Source of the DNA: Bacillota bacterium
GTDB taxonomy: Bacteria > Bacillota > Clostridia > Christensenellales > Aristaeellaceae
Length of the DNA stretch: 64,000 nucleotides
Reading direction: 5' to 3'
NCBI GenBank assembly: GCA_023416585.1
Contig: JAEZHM010000068.1
Coordinates: 62,001-126,000 of the forward strand
A program made the translations under genes and the position numbers. The notes under the pieces are model-generated. The model did not search any database and was not told where the DNA came from. It saw only the letters and a program-made list of their open reading frames with translations. Positions 49,762-58,584 of this stretch are shown here, in pieces (within the stretch, counting starts at the first letter, position 1; each line of letters opens with the position of its first letter).

Positions 49762-52179
49762 ATGTTTAAAGCGCCCTATGATCCCACCCGCATCGAAAGA
49801 AAGTGGCAGGCAAAGTGGGAGGAGCAGAAGGCTTTTTGTGCGGAAACCGATCACAAAAAACCAAAGTATTATTGCCTTATCGAATTTCCATATCCTTCGG
49901 GCGCCGGGCTGCATGTAGGCCATCCCCGCTCCAATACGGCATTGGACATCATCGCCCGTAAACGGCGCATGGAAGGGTACAACGTATTGTATCCCATCGG
50001 CTGGGATGCCTTTGGCCTGCCCACCGAAAACTACGCCATCAAAAACAAGGTGCACCCCAGGGCGGTCACCAATGAAAATATCGACCGCTTCCGGGCACAG
50101 CTCAAACGTCTGGGCTTCTCCTTTGATTACAGCCGGGAAGTGAACACCACCGATCCCAATTACTACAAATGGACGCAGTGGATCTTTCTGCAGCTGTACA
50201 AGCATGGCCTGGCTTACAAAGCGGAAATGCCCATCAATTGGTGTGTAAGCTGCAAGTGCGGTCTGGCCAATGAGGAAGTTGTGGACGGCGTCTGTGAGCG
50301 CTGCGGCAGCGAAGTCGTGCGCCGGGTAAAAAAGCAGTGGATGCTGGCCATTACCAAGTACGCGCAAAAGCTGCTGGACGGCCTGGACAACGTGGACTTT
50401 ATTGAAAAGGTAAAGCTCCAGCAGCGGAATTGGATAGGCCGCTCAGAAGGTGCGGAGATCGACTTTCAAGTCACCGGGCGGAGCGAAAAAATAAAGGTCT
50501 ATACCACGCGTCCGGATACCATCTTCGGGGCCACCTATATGGTTTTATCACCGGAACATCCCCTGCTGGAAACCTGGAAGGAAAGCATAACAAATTACAG
50601 TGAGCTGATAGACTACAAGGCCCAGGCGGCCAAGAAATCCGACTTTGAGCGCACAGAGGTCATCAAGGAAAAAACGGGTGTTGAGATAAAAGGCATCCGG
50701 GCATTGAACCCTGCGACCCAAACGGAAATTCCCATATGGGTCGCCGATTATGTGCTCATCACCTACGGCACAGGCGCCATCATGGCCGTGCCAGCTCATG
50801 ACACACGAGACTGGGATTTTGCCAAAAAGTTTGGCCTGCCCATCATTGAAGTTGTTTCCGGCGGCAACGTGCAGGAGGCGGCTTTTGACGACATTCAGGA
50901 CGGGGTAATGGTTAACAGCGGCATCCTGAACGGCCTGAAGGTTGCGGATGCCAAGAAGGCGATTACCGACTATATTGAAAAACAGGGCCTGGGCCAGCGC
51001 AAGGTTAATTTCAAACTGCGCGACTGGGTGTTCAGCCGCCAGCGGTACTGGGGCGAGCCCATCCCCATTGTTCACTGTGCTAAGTGCGGCATGGTTCCCG
51101 TTAAGGAAGCTGACCTGCCGGTGCTGCTGCCCGACGTTAAGAATTACGAGCCCACCGATAGCGGCGAAAGCCCCTTGGCAGCCATGACGGATTGGGTGAA
51201 CACCGTTTGCCCCCACTGTGGCGGCCCCGCCCAGCGGGAGACGGACACCATGCCTCAGTGGGCTGGTTCCAGCTGGTATTTCCTGCGCTATACCGATCCG
51301 CATAGCGGCAAGGAAATGGCAAGCCTTGATGAAATGAAATACTGGCTGCCCATCGACTGGTACAACGGCGGCATGGAGCATACAACGCTGCATTTGCTCT
51401 ACAGCAGGTTCTGGCACCTGTTCCTGCATGATATCGGCGTTGTACCGTCTCCAGAACCCTATCAAAAGCGCACCAGCCACGGTATGATTCTGGGATCCAA
51501 CGGCGAAAAGATGTCCAAATCCCGCGGCAACGTCATCAACCCCGACGAAATCGTGGATGAACTGGGAGCCGACTCCTTCCGCATGTACGAAATGTTCATG
51601 GGCGCCTTTGACCAGGCGATCCCATGGTCCACCAATGGCGCCAGGGGCTGCCGCAGATTCCTGGACAGGGTATGGCGTCTGCAGGAGATGCTGACGGATG
51701 GGGAAGGCTATTCCTCCGATCTGAAGGCATCCTTTCACGCCACGGTGAAAAAGGTGAGCGAAGACTATGAAAAGATGAAGTACAACACCGCCATCGCCGC
51801 CATGATGAGCCTGGTAAACGACATCTACCTGAAGAACCAGGTTACAAGAGGCGAGCTGAAAACGCTGCTGTTGCTTTTGAGCCCTGTAGCCCCCCATATC
51901 TGCGAGGAAATGTGGGAAGCGCAAAGCTTCGGCGCACCAATCCACCATCAGCCCTGGCCCAGCTATGATGAAAAGGAAATGGCATTAAGCGAGGTGGAGA
52001 TCGCCATACAGATCAATGGCAAGGTACGCGGCCGCATCATGATCCCTGCAGACTTAACACGTGAGCAGGCGGAAGAAACGCTGCCGATGAATCCCGATGT
52101 AAAAGCCTTGGTAGGGGATAAAACCATTCGCAAGATCATATTCGTGCCAGGAAGGCTACTCAATATCGTCGCCAACTAA
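49762..52179 (+). CDS. leuS: Leucyl-tRNA synthetase
   Basis: Charges tRNA-Leu. The 805-residue class I enzyme carries the HIGH-type motif FPYPSGAGLHVGHPRSNTA (HVGH) near residue 40-58, the editing (CP1) domain with TTRPDTIFGATY and TGAIMAVPAHDTRDWDFA, and the KMSKS motif GEKMSKSRGNVI near 590. The C-terminal anticodon-binding region is complete. ATG 49762 has GGAGG 7 nt upstream; in-frame codons back to 49702 lie in the T-box terminator and are not translated. Confidence 0.98.
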   Translation: MFKAPYDPTRIERKWQAKWEEQKAFCAETDHKKPKYYCLIEFPYPSGAGLHVGHPRSNTALDIIARKRRMEGYNVLYPIGWDAFGLPTENYAIKNKVHPRAVTNENIDRFRAQLKRLGFSFDYSREVNTTDPNYYKWTQWIFLQLYKHGLAYKAEMPINWCVSCKCGLANEEVVDGVCERCGSEVVRRVKKQWMLAITKYAQKLLDGLDNVDFIEKVKLQQRNWIGRSEGAEIDFQVTGRSEKIKVYTTRPDTIFGATYMVLSPEHPLLETWKESITNYSELIDYKAQAAKKSDFERTEVIKEKTGVEIKGIRALNPATQTEIPIWVADYVLITYGTGAIMAVPAHDTRDWDFAKKFGLPIIEVVSGGNVQEAAFDDIQDGVMVNSGILNGLKVADAKKAITDYIEKQGLGQRKVNFKLRDWVFSRQRYWGEPIPIVHCAKCGMVPVKEADLPVLLPDVKNYEPTDSGESPLAAMTDWVNTVCPHCGGPAQRETDTMPQWAGSSWYFLRYTDPHSGKEMASLDEMKYWLPIDWYNGGMEHTTLHLLYSRFWHLFLHDIGVVPSPEPYQKRTSHGMILGSNGEKMSKSRGNVINPDEIVDELGADSFRMYEMFMGAFDQAIPWSTNGARGCRRFLDRVWRLQEMLTDGEGYSSDLKASFHATVKKVSEDYEKMKYNTAIAAMMSLVNDIYLKNQVTRGELKTLLLLLSPVAPHICEEMWEAQSFGAPIHHQPWPSYDEKEMALSEVEIAIQINGKVRGRIMIPADLTREQAEETLPMNPDVKALVGDKTIRKIIFVPGRLLNIVAN

Positions 52180-52204
52180 TTTTTTCCAAAGGTTTTCCAA
52201 TAAG

Positions 52205-52242
52205 CGCCTCCTTTTCAGGGCATACTGCCTTGGAAGGAGGCG
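52205..52242 (+). promoter_or_regulatory. Hairpin covering the ribosome site of the 50-aa gene
   Basis: CGCCTCCTT (52205-52213) pairs exactly with AAGGAGGCG (52234-52242), which includes the GGAGG of the next gene; an inner stem AGGGCA/TGCCTT extends it. It would hide the ribosome site unless opened. Confidence 0.6.
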
Positions 52243-52250
52243 TTGTTGTC

Positions 52251-52403
52251 ATGGAAAAAAAGTTGAAGAACCGCAAGAAGCTGAAAAAGGAAGATTTGGT
52301 GGGCCGCATGATGCGTGATCCCGATACCACCGACGTATTGGGCAGCTATACCGGAACGCCAAGAGACGGCGGCGAGCCCGACCAGGATGCGGATGATTTG
52401 TAG
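52251..52403 (+). CDS. Small 50-aa clostridial protein after leuS
   Basis: Short protein of 50 residues starting MEKKLKNRKKLKKEDLVGRM and ending DGGEPDQDADDL, basic at the start and acidic at the end, with GSYTGTPRDGG in the middle. I recognise the GSYTG-P...QDADDL pattern from small clostridial proteins of unknown function. GGAGG (52236-52240) lies 10 nt upstream, inside a hairpin. It follows leuS by 71 nt without a clear terminator, so cotranscription under the T-box is likely. It is below the usual length cut-off and easily missed. Confidence 0.7.
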   Translation: MEKKLKNRKKLKKEDLVGRMMRDPDTTDVLGSYTGTPRDGGEPDQDADDL

Positions 52404-52463
52404 ATATTTGCAGGAATAGCTTTCCGTGCAGCAGCTTTTCAAAGCTTACTATGGCAATAGCAT

Positions 52464-52497
52464 AAAACACGGTGGAGCGATCGCTCCACCGTGTTTT
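52464..52497. terminator. Bidirectional terminator between the 50-aa gene and the MFS gene
   Basis: Perfect 34-nt palindrome with arms AAAACACGGTGGAGCGA / TCGCTCCACCGTGTTTT, between convergent genes. Confidence 0.85.
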
Positions 52498-53789
52498 TAT
52501 GAGGCAATACTTTTTACGGCAGAAGACTCTTCCTCCCCCCGATTGACCTGCCATACCTTCAGGGAAAGGAACAGTGCCAGCACGCACAATACCAGCGTCA
52601 GAACAAAGGGCAGGGAACGGTCAATTTCGGCCAGCGCCCCAGCCAATGCGCCCGCAGGGGATGTAATCAATAGGCACATGGCCAGAAACAAGCCATTCAT
52701 CCGCGCCCGCGCTTCCCTATCCATGCTCAACATTTGCAGCGATGATGTAAGCGGGCTAAGTACCGACAGGGACAGTGCTTCCACCAAAACACCCAGGCCA
52801 AGCAGCATATAGGATCCGGTGTTCAAGAAGATCAGCATGCATTGTACTGTGCCAAAGCAGGAAAAAGCGATCAACAAAGGCTTTTTGAATCTGCGTACAT
52901 CCAATTTCCCTGTGAACAGGAAATACCCGAACACAAAGACCAGGGAGCGCAGCATAAAAAACATGGAAAGGTATTTTTGCTCAATGCCCAGCTTTTCCGT
53001 AATCAAAAGCGGCCAGAAGTTGTCAACAACGCTCCTGATGGCACCATAGCAGGCCAGCAGCGCTACAGTATACATTATCTTGCGGGTTTTGATCATTTTT
53101 ACAAGCACGTGGCGGCTGTCCAGCAGGTGATGAAACATGCTCCGATGATGAAACTCTTCCTGCCGCCTTTTCCCGATTTCCGTCTCATGGGTCATGAAGT
53201 ACAAAATTACAAACTTGAAGGTCATCAGCACGAATGCAATTCCGTACAATACACGCATGGTAGGAACGACGGAATATTTATCCACAAAGAAGTAGGAAAC
53301 GGGAGCAACGAATCCGGCGATCAGCCCTGCGATATTTGCCAGGGAATACAGGTGCACCAGCTTGCTTTCCGGCGCCTCCTCCACGAACAAAAGCGTCCAG
53401 GAGTTTTCTGTTATGCGATACATACCGTTGAACAGCGCCGCTGCCAGGAACCAATATTCATTCTTGGCAAGCATCCATAAAAACGCCGGCACGCTCCAGC
53501 ACAGAAGGTCAAACACAAGGCTGCACAGCCTGCGCCCCATTTTATCAGTAAGAATGCCGCCCAGCAGCGACCATACCATCTGGGAGGCGAAAAATACGGT
53601 GGCCGTCAAGCCGATCATCAGCGGCGTCATGCCAAGGGCCGCCATATAGACGGATACAAAGGGAACAAACAGATTATAGGGGATACCCCATAAAGGCTCG
53701 GTGATTAAACATGCCCGCTCGTTGCCTTTGGCGTGTATTAGCGTATCGATCAGAGGATGGGAAGTAATTTTCTTCATCAACTTTGCCAT
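52497..53789 (-). CDS. MFS transporter
   Basis: Membrane protein of 430 residues with about twelve helices and the MFS loop GGILTDKMGRRLC between helices 2 and 3. The substrate is unknown; efflux of a sugar derivative or drug is possible. ATG 53789 has AGAGGT 5 nt upstream. It is divergent from the LacI regulator and has its own perfect-spacing promoter, so the regulator probably controls it. Confidence 0.88.
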   Translation of the reverse strand: MAKLMKKITSHPLIDTLIHAKGNERACLITEPLWGIPYNLFVPFVSVYMAALGMTPLMIGLTATVFFASQMVWSLLGGILTDKMGRRLCSLVFDLLCWSVPAFLWMLAKNEYWFLAAALFNGMYRITENSWTLLFVEEAPESKLVHLYSLANIAGLIAGFVAPVSYFFVDKYSVVPTMRVLYGIAFVLMTFKFVILYFMTHETEIGKRRQEEFHHRSMFHHLLDSRHVLVKMIKTRKIMYTVALLACYGAIRSVVDNFWPLLITEKLGIEQKYLSMFFMLRSLVFVFGYFLFTGKLDVRRFKKPLLIAFSCFGTVQCMLIFLNTGSYMLLGLGVLVEALSLSVLSPLTSSLQMLSMDREARARMNGLFLAMCLLITSPAGALAGALAEIDRSLPFVLTLVLCVLALFLSLKVWQVNRGEEESSAVKSIAS

Positions 53790-53824
53790 ATATACCTCTT
53801 GAGCGCGTGCACCGCACCGTGAAG

Positions 53825-53853
53825 ATGATAGCATTTGCACAAAATCGTGTCAA
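53825..53853 (-). promoter_or_regulatory. Promoter of the MFS gene
   Basis: Minus strand: TTGACA (53848-53853) and TATCAT (53825-53830) with a 17-nt spacer. Confidence 0.8.
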
Positions 53854-53873
53854 GGCAAGCAATGGCAGCCACC

Positions 53874-53902
53874 TTGACAGGAAAATTATCACATGATAAC
53901 AT
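53874..53902 (+). promoter_or_regulatory. LacI-regulator promoter and operator
   Basis: TTGACA (53874-53879) and TAACAT (53897-53902) with a 17-nt spacer. The inverted repeat TTATCA-CA-TGATAA (53886-53899) lies over the spacer and the -10, a fit for self-repression by the LacI protein. Confidence 0.7.
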
Positions 53903-53941
53903 ATTTATTAATCGTTTATCTTGGAAAGAGGAATCATAACC

Positions 53942-54976
53942 ATGGCCAACATGAAACAAATCGCACGCCTGGCGAATGTTTCCACCGCAACAGTATCCCA
54001 CGTGCTCAGTGGGAAAAAGCCCGTGAAGGAAGAAACGCGGCGCCGGGTGGAAGAAGCCATCCGCCAGACGGATTATACGCTAAACACGATCGCCAAAAGC
54101 CTGCGAATGAACAAAACGCAGACCATAGGCGTATTAGCGGAGGATATACGCGGCCTTCCGGTGCCAGAAATCGTGACGGGCATCAGCGAATACCTGGAAA
54201 TGCGGGGGTATCAGCTGCTTCTCAATAACCTGCGCTTGCTGGAAAAGCTGTACAACCAGTATGACCATATTACCATGTGCCAGGATGAGGTCAACCAGGG
54301 TATGAAGGTTCTGTTGGACGCCCATGTGGATGGCATCATTTATGTGGCCATGCACGACAGGTCGTTGAACGGCGTGCTGATGCCAGTGGACAAGCCTCTT
54401 GTTTACGCCTACGCAAGGGCCGGGGAGAAGAGCGGCTTTTATGTGACCTATGACAACAAGCTAAGCGCCGCAGCCATCACCCGCAGCTTGATCCAAAAAG
54501 GCCACAAGCGCATTGCCGTCATCGCAGGACACCGGGATTCTGACCCCAGCCGTCAACGTTTGGAAGGTTTCTTGGAAACAATGGAAGAGGCCGGCTTTCC
54601 TGTACCGCCGGAATACATCCGCTGGGGCGACTGGGAAAGCCCAACCGCCGCCAAGCAAACGGAAGCTTTGCTGTCCCTAAGATATAAACCCACCGCCATC
54701 TTTGCTATGAACGATCTCATGGCTGCCGGCTGTTACCAAGCCATTCGGCGACGCGGGCTGGACATTCCGCAGGATGTATCCGTAGCCGGATTTGACAACC
54801 GGGAAATCTCCGCCCACCTTTATCCGCCTCTCACCACGGTATCCTTGCCCACCCGCGAAATAGGGTACGAAAGCGCCAAGATGCTGCTGAATTTGATGGA
54901 AACGCCGAAAACCGGCCATGAAAGCCTGATTCTTCCATGCTCTTTGTGCATGCGTGATTCTGTGGGTTCTCCTTGA
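53942..54976 (+). CDS. LacI-family transcriptional regulator
   Basis: Regulator of 344 residues: an N-terminal LacI helix-turn-helix (MKQIARLANVSTATVSHVLS) and a periplasmic-binding-protein-like sensor domain (NKTQTIGVLAEDIRGLPVPE onward) with the usual DGIIYVAMH and RDSVGS end. It binds a sugar or similar ligand and represses nearby genes. The ATG 53942 follows GAGG; the TTG at 53921 is less likely. The divergent MFS transporter is the obvious target. Confidence 0.92.
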   Translation: MANMKQIARLANVSTATVSHVLSGKKPVKEETRRRVEEAIRQTDYTLNTIAKSLRMNKTQTIGVLAEDIRGLPVPEIVTGISEYLEMRGYQLLLNNLRLLEKLYNQYDHITMCQDEVNQGMKVLLDAHVDGIIYVAMHDRSLNGVLMPVDKPLVYAYARAGEKSGFYVTYDNKLSAAAITRSLIQKGHKRIAVIAGHRDSDPSRQRLEGFLETMEEAGFPVPPEYIRWGDWESPTAAKQTEALLSLRYKPTAIFAMNDLMAAGCYQAIRRRGLDIPQDVSVAGFDNREISAHLYPPLTTVSLPTREIGYESAKMLLNLMETPKTGHESLILPCSLCMRDSVGSP

Positions 54977-55093
54977 GCGAATCTATTAAATCCTGTTTCA
55001 AGGCTTAGGCTTTCGGGTATCCTTTATTCAGAAACAAAAATACCACCCTAAGGGAAACCAAGGGGAAACGAGGCCAAAGGCAGGTTGACGTTC

Positions 55094-55696
55094 ATGGAAA
55101 AGACATTTTGGAAGGCTTTAGAAAGCCGCCGCAGCGTATATGGCTTTGACAAGGAAAAGCCCGTCGCACAAGAAAAGATCGTTGAGATTGTGGAGAATAC
55201 GCTGACGCTTGTTCCCTCCTCCTTTAATTGCCAAAGCACCCGCATGGTGGTGCTATTCGGCGAGCACCATAAAAAGCTGTGGGATATCGTCATGGATGCG
55301 CTGCGCAAAGTGACGGATGACAAACAGTTTGAAAAATCACAGGCAAAGGTAAAGAATGATTTCCAGTCCGGCTATGGCACGGTGCTGTTCTTTGAAGACC
55401 AGGCGGTCATCAAGGGGCTGCAGGAACAGTTCGCCTTTTATGCCGAAAAATTCCCCATATGGTCGGAGCATACCGCCGGCATGCACCAGCTCACCGTATG
55501 GGCGGGCTTGGCCCAGGAGGGGCTTGGCGCATCGCTGCAGCATTACCATCCGCTAATCGACGATGCGGTACGCAAGGAATGGAATATACCGGAGTCCTGG
55601 AAGCTGACAGCGCAGATGCCCTTTGGCAAGCCCCTTTCAGCTCCTGAAGAGAAGGATCATATGGCGATTTCTGATAGGCTCAAGGTCTTTTCATAA
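55094..55696 (+). CDS. Nitroreductase-family flavoprotein
   Basis: Protein of 200 residues of the FMN-dependent nitroreductase family: KALESRRSVYGFDKEKPV near the start (the RRS phosphate-binding motif), TLTLVPSSFNCQSTRMVVLF and HQLTVWAGLAQEGLGASLQHY. It would reduce nitro, quinone or enone groups with NAD(P)H. The TTG at 55085 or ATG 55094 may start it; the ribosome site is weak. It is just before ferritin in the same direction. Confidence 0.85.
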   Translation: MEKTFWKALESRRSVYGFDKEKPVAQEKIVEIVENTLTLVPSSFNCQSTRMVVLFGEHHKKLWDIVMDALRKVTDDKQFEKSQAKVKNDFQSGYGTVLFFEDQAVIKGLQEQFAFYAEKFPIWSEHTAGMHQLTVWAGLAQEGLGASLQHYHPLIDDAVRKEWNIPESWKLTAQMPFGKPLSAPEEKDHMAISDRLKVFS

Positions 55697-55735
55697 AAAA
55701 CCTGCAGTCTATCCCGATTGAAAGGAGGCATCTAT

Positions 55736-56251
55736 ATGTTGAAACCGGATGTCAAAAAACTTCTGAATGAACAAATCAACAAAGAATTTTACTCCGCCTA
55801 CCTGTACCTTAATATCGCCGATTACTATGCCGCAAAGAACCTGAACGGCTTTGAAAACTGGTTTCTGGTGCAGGCCAAGGAAGAGCAGGATCACGCCATG
55901 CTTATGCGCCAGTATCTGATCAACGAGGGTGAGGAGGTTGCGCTAACGGCCATTGATGCGCCCCGTGAACCGTTTGATTCCTTCCGGGCGCCTCTTACAG
56001 TTGCTCTCAAGCATGAGCAGTTTGTGACCGAGAGCATCTATGCAATTTACGCACAGGCGCAAAAAGCAGGCGACTATCGCACCGTGAATTTCCTTAACTG
56101 GTTCGTAACCGAGCAGGGCGAGGAAGAGAAAAACGCAGATGAACTGATCAAGCGCTATGACTTGTTCGGCGTAGATGCAAAGGGGCTGTACATGCTCAAC
56201 GCGGATTTAGCAGCCCGCGTATACGCGCCGCCCTCCCTGGTTCTTTCATAA
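55736..56251 (+). CDS. Ferritin (non-haem iron storage)
   Basis: Iron storage protein of 171 residues. The ferroxidase residues are visible: Glu in NKEFYSAYLYL (Glu17 region), EEQDHAML with Glu and His about residue 50-55, and FVTEQGEEEKNADEL near 125. It forms a 24-subunit shell that oxidises Fe2+ and stores it, also protecting against peroxide. GGAGG lies 7 nt before the ATG. A strong terminator follows the stop, so it is the last gene of its unit. Confidence 0.95.
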   Translation: MLKPDVKKLLNEQINKEFYSAYLYLNIADYYAAKNLNGFENWFLVQAKEEQDHAMLMRQYLINEGEEVALTAIDAPREPFDSFRAPLTVALKHEQFVTESIYAIYAQAQKAGDYRTVNFLNWFVTEQGEEEKNADELIKRYDLFGVDAKGLYMLNADLAARVYAPPSLVLS

Positions 56252-56261
56252 AAGACTGCAA

Positions 56262-56297
56262 AACGCCCTGCGGATATTTACCGCTGGGCGTTTTTTT
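56262..56297 (+). terminator. Terminator of the ferritin gene
   Basis: Stem AACGCCC-T-GCGG/CCGC-T-GGGCGTT with one T-T mismatch, then TTTTTTT. Confidence 0.85.
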
Positions 56298-56311
56298 GCA
56301 AATAAGCCTAT

Positions 56312-56632
56312 TCACTCTTCGGCAGACCATGTGGATAGTGCTTCTTCCACGGTCCGCAATATTTCTTGCAATGCAGTCTGCTTTTTACCTGGAAGCTGAT
56401 CTGCATGAATGCGGGATCTGTGTGTAAGGCTGCCTGTAAGCAGCGCATCCACACTTGCGTCCAGCACATTCGCCAATGCAACCAGTGTCTCCAAACTGGC
56501 TTTCCGGGTTCCCCGTTCAATATGGCCCAGAAAAGATAATGAGATATTTGATTTTTCCGCCAGTTGCTCCTGTGTCCAGCCGCGCAGGATGCGCTCCCTC
56601 CGGATGCGTGCCCCAAGCGAGGAATAATCCAT
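56312..56632 (-). CDS. Small XRE-family regulator
   Basis: Regulator of 106 residues with an XRE helix-turn-helix: LGARIRRERILRGWTQEQLA and NISLSFLGHIERGTRKASLETL. GGAGGT lies 9 nt before ATG 56632. A palindrome (TTATGTTT-N5-AAACATAA) sits 46 bp upstream and may be its own operator. Targets are unknown. Confidence 0.88.
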   Translation of the reverse strand: MDYSSLGARIRRERILRGWTQEQLAEKSNISLSFLGHIERGTRKASLETLVALANVLDASVDALLTGSLTHRSRIHADQLPGKKQTALQEILRTVEEALSTWSAEE

Positions 56633-56677
56633 TAATAAATGACCTCCCAAATTGCAGAATTTTTTGAATATGTCGGA

Positions 56678-56698
56678 TTATGTTTCAGCCAAACATAA
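56678..56698. promoter_or_regulatory. Operator-like palindrome upstream of the XRE gene
   Basis: Arms TTATGTTT and AAACATAA around CAGCC, in the promoter region of the leftward XRE gene. Confidence 0.5.
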
Positions 56699-56822
56699 GG
56701 TATGATTAAGATTCTACACCATAAGAAGCAGAATGTCCATGAAAATTCCAAAATGGTTTTTTAGCTCTCCCGGCGGCAGAAAGACTGCGGAAAGATGTCG
56801 GGCAAAAAATGTTTGCCGGGGG

Positions 56823-56851
56823 TGTACAAAGTGCTTATCGCGTGATATAAT
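56823..56851 (+). promoter_or_regulatory. Promoter of the zinc-ribbon gene
   Basis: TGTACA (56823-56828) and a perfect TATAAT (56846-56851) with a 17-nt spacer. The 140 nt from here to the ATG at 56991 hold no gene that I can support. Confidence 0.65.
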
Positions 56852-56990
56852 ATTTTATGTTAACCCAGCCAGGTATGCATCCAGGTCATTCCTCCTCGTT
56901 CAACGCCCAAAACCGAATGCTTGGGATCCACGGGAGCGACGGCAAGGCACATAGGTTTGGGTAAATAAAGAACTTTGGAGGGAACCCATC

Positions 56991-57287
56991 ATGTATCAGG
57001 ACAAGACCTTGACCTGCCGCGACTGCGGCGCCGAATTCGTATTCTCTGGTTCCGAACAGGCTTTCTTTGCCGAGAAGGGCTTTCAAAATGAGCCCAGCCG
57101 GTGCCATGCCTGCCGCGCCAACAGGCGCAATACCCAGGGTGGCGGAGCCCGTGGCGGCGAGCGCCAGATGTACGAAGTGATCTGCGATGGCTGCGGCCGC
57201 ACCACCCAGGTGCCGTTCCAGCCCCGTGGAGACCGGCCCGTCTACTGCCGTGAGTGCTTCGACGCCCAGCGTCAGAGCCGCTACTAA
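56991..57287 (+). CDS. Double zinc-ribbon protein (CxxC pairs)
   Basis: Protein of 98 residues with two zinc-binding units. The first is LTCRDCGAEFVFSGSEQAFF followed by RCHACRAN (four Cys). The second is VICDGCGRTTQVPFQPRGDR followed by PVYCRECF, a common bacterial CxxC-CxxC ribbon. A Gly/Arg-rich linker (GGGARGGERQ) joins them. Members are tiny and uncharacterised; RNA binding or metal storage is possible. GGAGG lies 9 nt before the ATG. Confidence 0.85.
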   Translation: MYQDKTLTCRDCGAEFVFSGSEQAFFAEKGFQNEPSRCHACRANRRNTQGGGARGGERQMYEVICDGCGRTTQVPFQPRGDRPVYCRECFDAQRQSRY

Positions 57288-57300
57288 GAGGATTTTAAAA

Positions 57301-57332
57301 GCGCCATCGATTCATTCGATGGCGCCCTTTTT
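57301..57332 (+). terminator. Terminator after the zinc-ribbon gene
   Basis: Perfect 10-bp stem GCGCCATCGA/TCGATGGCGC with loop TTCAT and then CCTTTTTAT. It may act for the convergent QueT gene too. Confidence 0.85.
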
Positions 57333-57351
57333 ATTTGTATTGGAGTTCACT

Positions 57352-57834
57352 TCACGAACTGATCTTGCCCAAATCAATTTTCTCCATGGCCTTAAGTAAT
57401 GGCAGACCAAGGATGTACACTGCGCCCGCCTGGCCCAAAGCAACGTAGCCCATGGTGGTGAAAAGTTCAAAGCCGGCGACAACGTTAAGCATAATGCCAA
57501 TAACCACCGCGTTCACGATCACAGGAGGAAGTGCGGCCATATAGCGGTTTTTTCTCAGCCGATAGGTCAGGATGGCGGCGGCAAGCGTAGCCAAGCTTCC
57601 GAAAATGATATCTGCCGCGCCGTAGCCGCCCAGCAGATTCGCCAGCAGGCAGCCAACGAACAGGCCGGGAATGGCCTGGGGCATCAATATGGGAAGCAGT
57701 GTCAACGCCTCGGCCACCCGGAACTGCACAGGGCCATAGCTGATGGGTGCCAAAACATAAGTGAGTACGGCATATACCGCCGCAATAGCGGCGCTGAGTG
57801 CCATACCCTTGGGAGAGAAAAGGCTTTTACGCAA
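57352..57834 (-). CDS. QueT-family transporter (queuosine precursor)
   Basis: Membrane protein of about 160 residues with five or six helices and motifs typical of QueT: APISYGPVQFRVAEALTLLP and the LLANLLGGYGAADIIFGSL stretch. QueT takes up a queuosine precursor such as preQ0/preQ1. The start is uncertain: the promoter-like TTGCTA-17-TATATT at 57865-57893 places transcription start downstream of the ATG at 57894, so the TTG at 57834 (LRKSLFSPKG) is preferred. No preQ1 riboswitch was seen in the short leader. Confidence 0.75.
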   Translation of the reverse strand: MRKSLFSPKGMALSAAIAAVYAVLTYVLAPISYGPVQFRVAEALTLLPILMPQAIPGLFVGCLLANLLGGYGAADIIFGSLATLAAAILTYRLRKNRYMAALPPVIVNAVVIGIMLNVVAGFELFTTMGYVALGQAGAVYILGLPLLKAMEKIDLGKISS

Positions 57835-57936
57835 ACTTAAGCACCCACTTTCATTTTGAATGCTTTGAAGAATATACCACACTTGCCTCGGCATAGCAAC
57901 AGAAAAGCATGCGCAAAATACATCTGCCGATAGACC

Positions 57937-58164
57937 CTATTCGGCAGGCAAATCCTGAACAATGCGGGGGAGGTATGCGGATTGGCTCATCAACACAACC
58001 GTAGTCAGTGCATTCATTGTAATGTGGAAAGCTGCGAGTACAACGACAAGCAAAATCTTTGCGATCTGGAATCCATCCAGGTCTCACCCAAGCCCGGATG
58101 CGGCTCGGGCAAGACGGATGAAAGCTTGTGCTCCAGTTACAGAAGCCGCGGTAAGTAAGGAAGC
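57937..58164 (-). pseudogene. Decayed fragment of a membrane protein gene
   Basis: In one minus-strand frame the region reads ASLLTAASVTGAQAFIRLAR, then a TGA (58084-58086), then DLDGFQIAKILLVVVLAAFH, followed by TMNALTTVVLMSQSAYLPRI, to a TAG at 57937. The hydrophobic stretch resembles a membrane helix. It has no start and an in-frame stop, so it looks like a gene remnant. I cannot identify the parent. Confidence 0.4.
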
Positions 58165-58169
58165 CTATG

Positions 58170-58210
58170 TGCAAAGTCTATCAAAAGCATAGCTTTTGAT
58201 AGACTTTGCA
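58170..58210. repeat. Perfect 19-bp inverted repeat
   Basis: TGCAAAGTCTATCAAAAGC (58170-58188) and its exact inverse (58192-58210) with a 3-nt loop. No T-run suits a terminator; it may be a mobile-element end or a recombination remnant. The flanking 58.2-58.6 kb holds a hairpin CGAGGGGG/CCCCCTCG and a small palindrome at about 58570 but no gene. Confidence 0.6.
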
Positions 58211-58584
58211 TCTTATTCACGATTTCCTTGTATGCCCTACGCGGAAGCCTGCGCTTCGCTTGGTATACAGCCAGGAAATTGCTTCCGCAAGAGACCCGCC
58301 CGGCTGGCAAAGCCAGCTGAGACGAATTAAAACGAGGGGGACGCGGCCCCCTCGTTGCTCCCCTTGAGTATTACCGGGTTGCACCAAATTTTTTGTAATG
58401 CTAACTATGCATTTCCATTAAAGGGGGACCTCAAAGGGATGTAATTCCGCAAGCTCAATCGTCGCACTGCTCACTGCCGTTCGCATTGCTCGTTTCGCAA
58501 GCCTCGTCCGCCTTCGCTTCATCCGTCACCGGTGGCGCTCTGCTCACTCACCTTTGGCGTATTCCCAGGGGTCGAACCCCTGAA

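Noticed and set aside
56733..56954. 73-codon plus-strand frame before the zinc-ribbon gene
   Set aside because: It lies over the promoter, has no ribosome site and no family resemblance.
57835..57930. preQ1 riboswitch before the QueT gene
   Set aside because: No fitting hairpin with the A-rich tail was found in the short leader, so I do not annotate one.
57962..58192. 76-codon plus-strand frame in the 58-kb spacer
   Set aside because: It is the antisense of the gene remnant, with no ribosome site; the minus-strand frame makes better protein sense.
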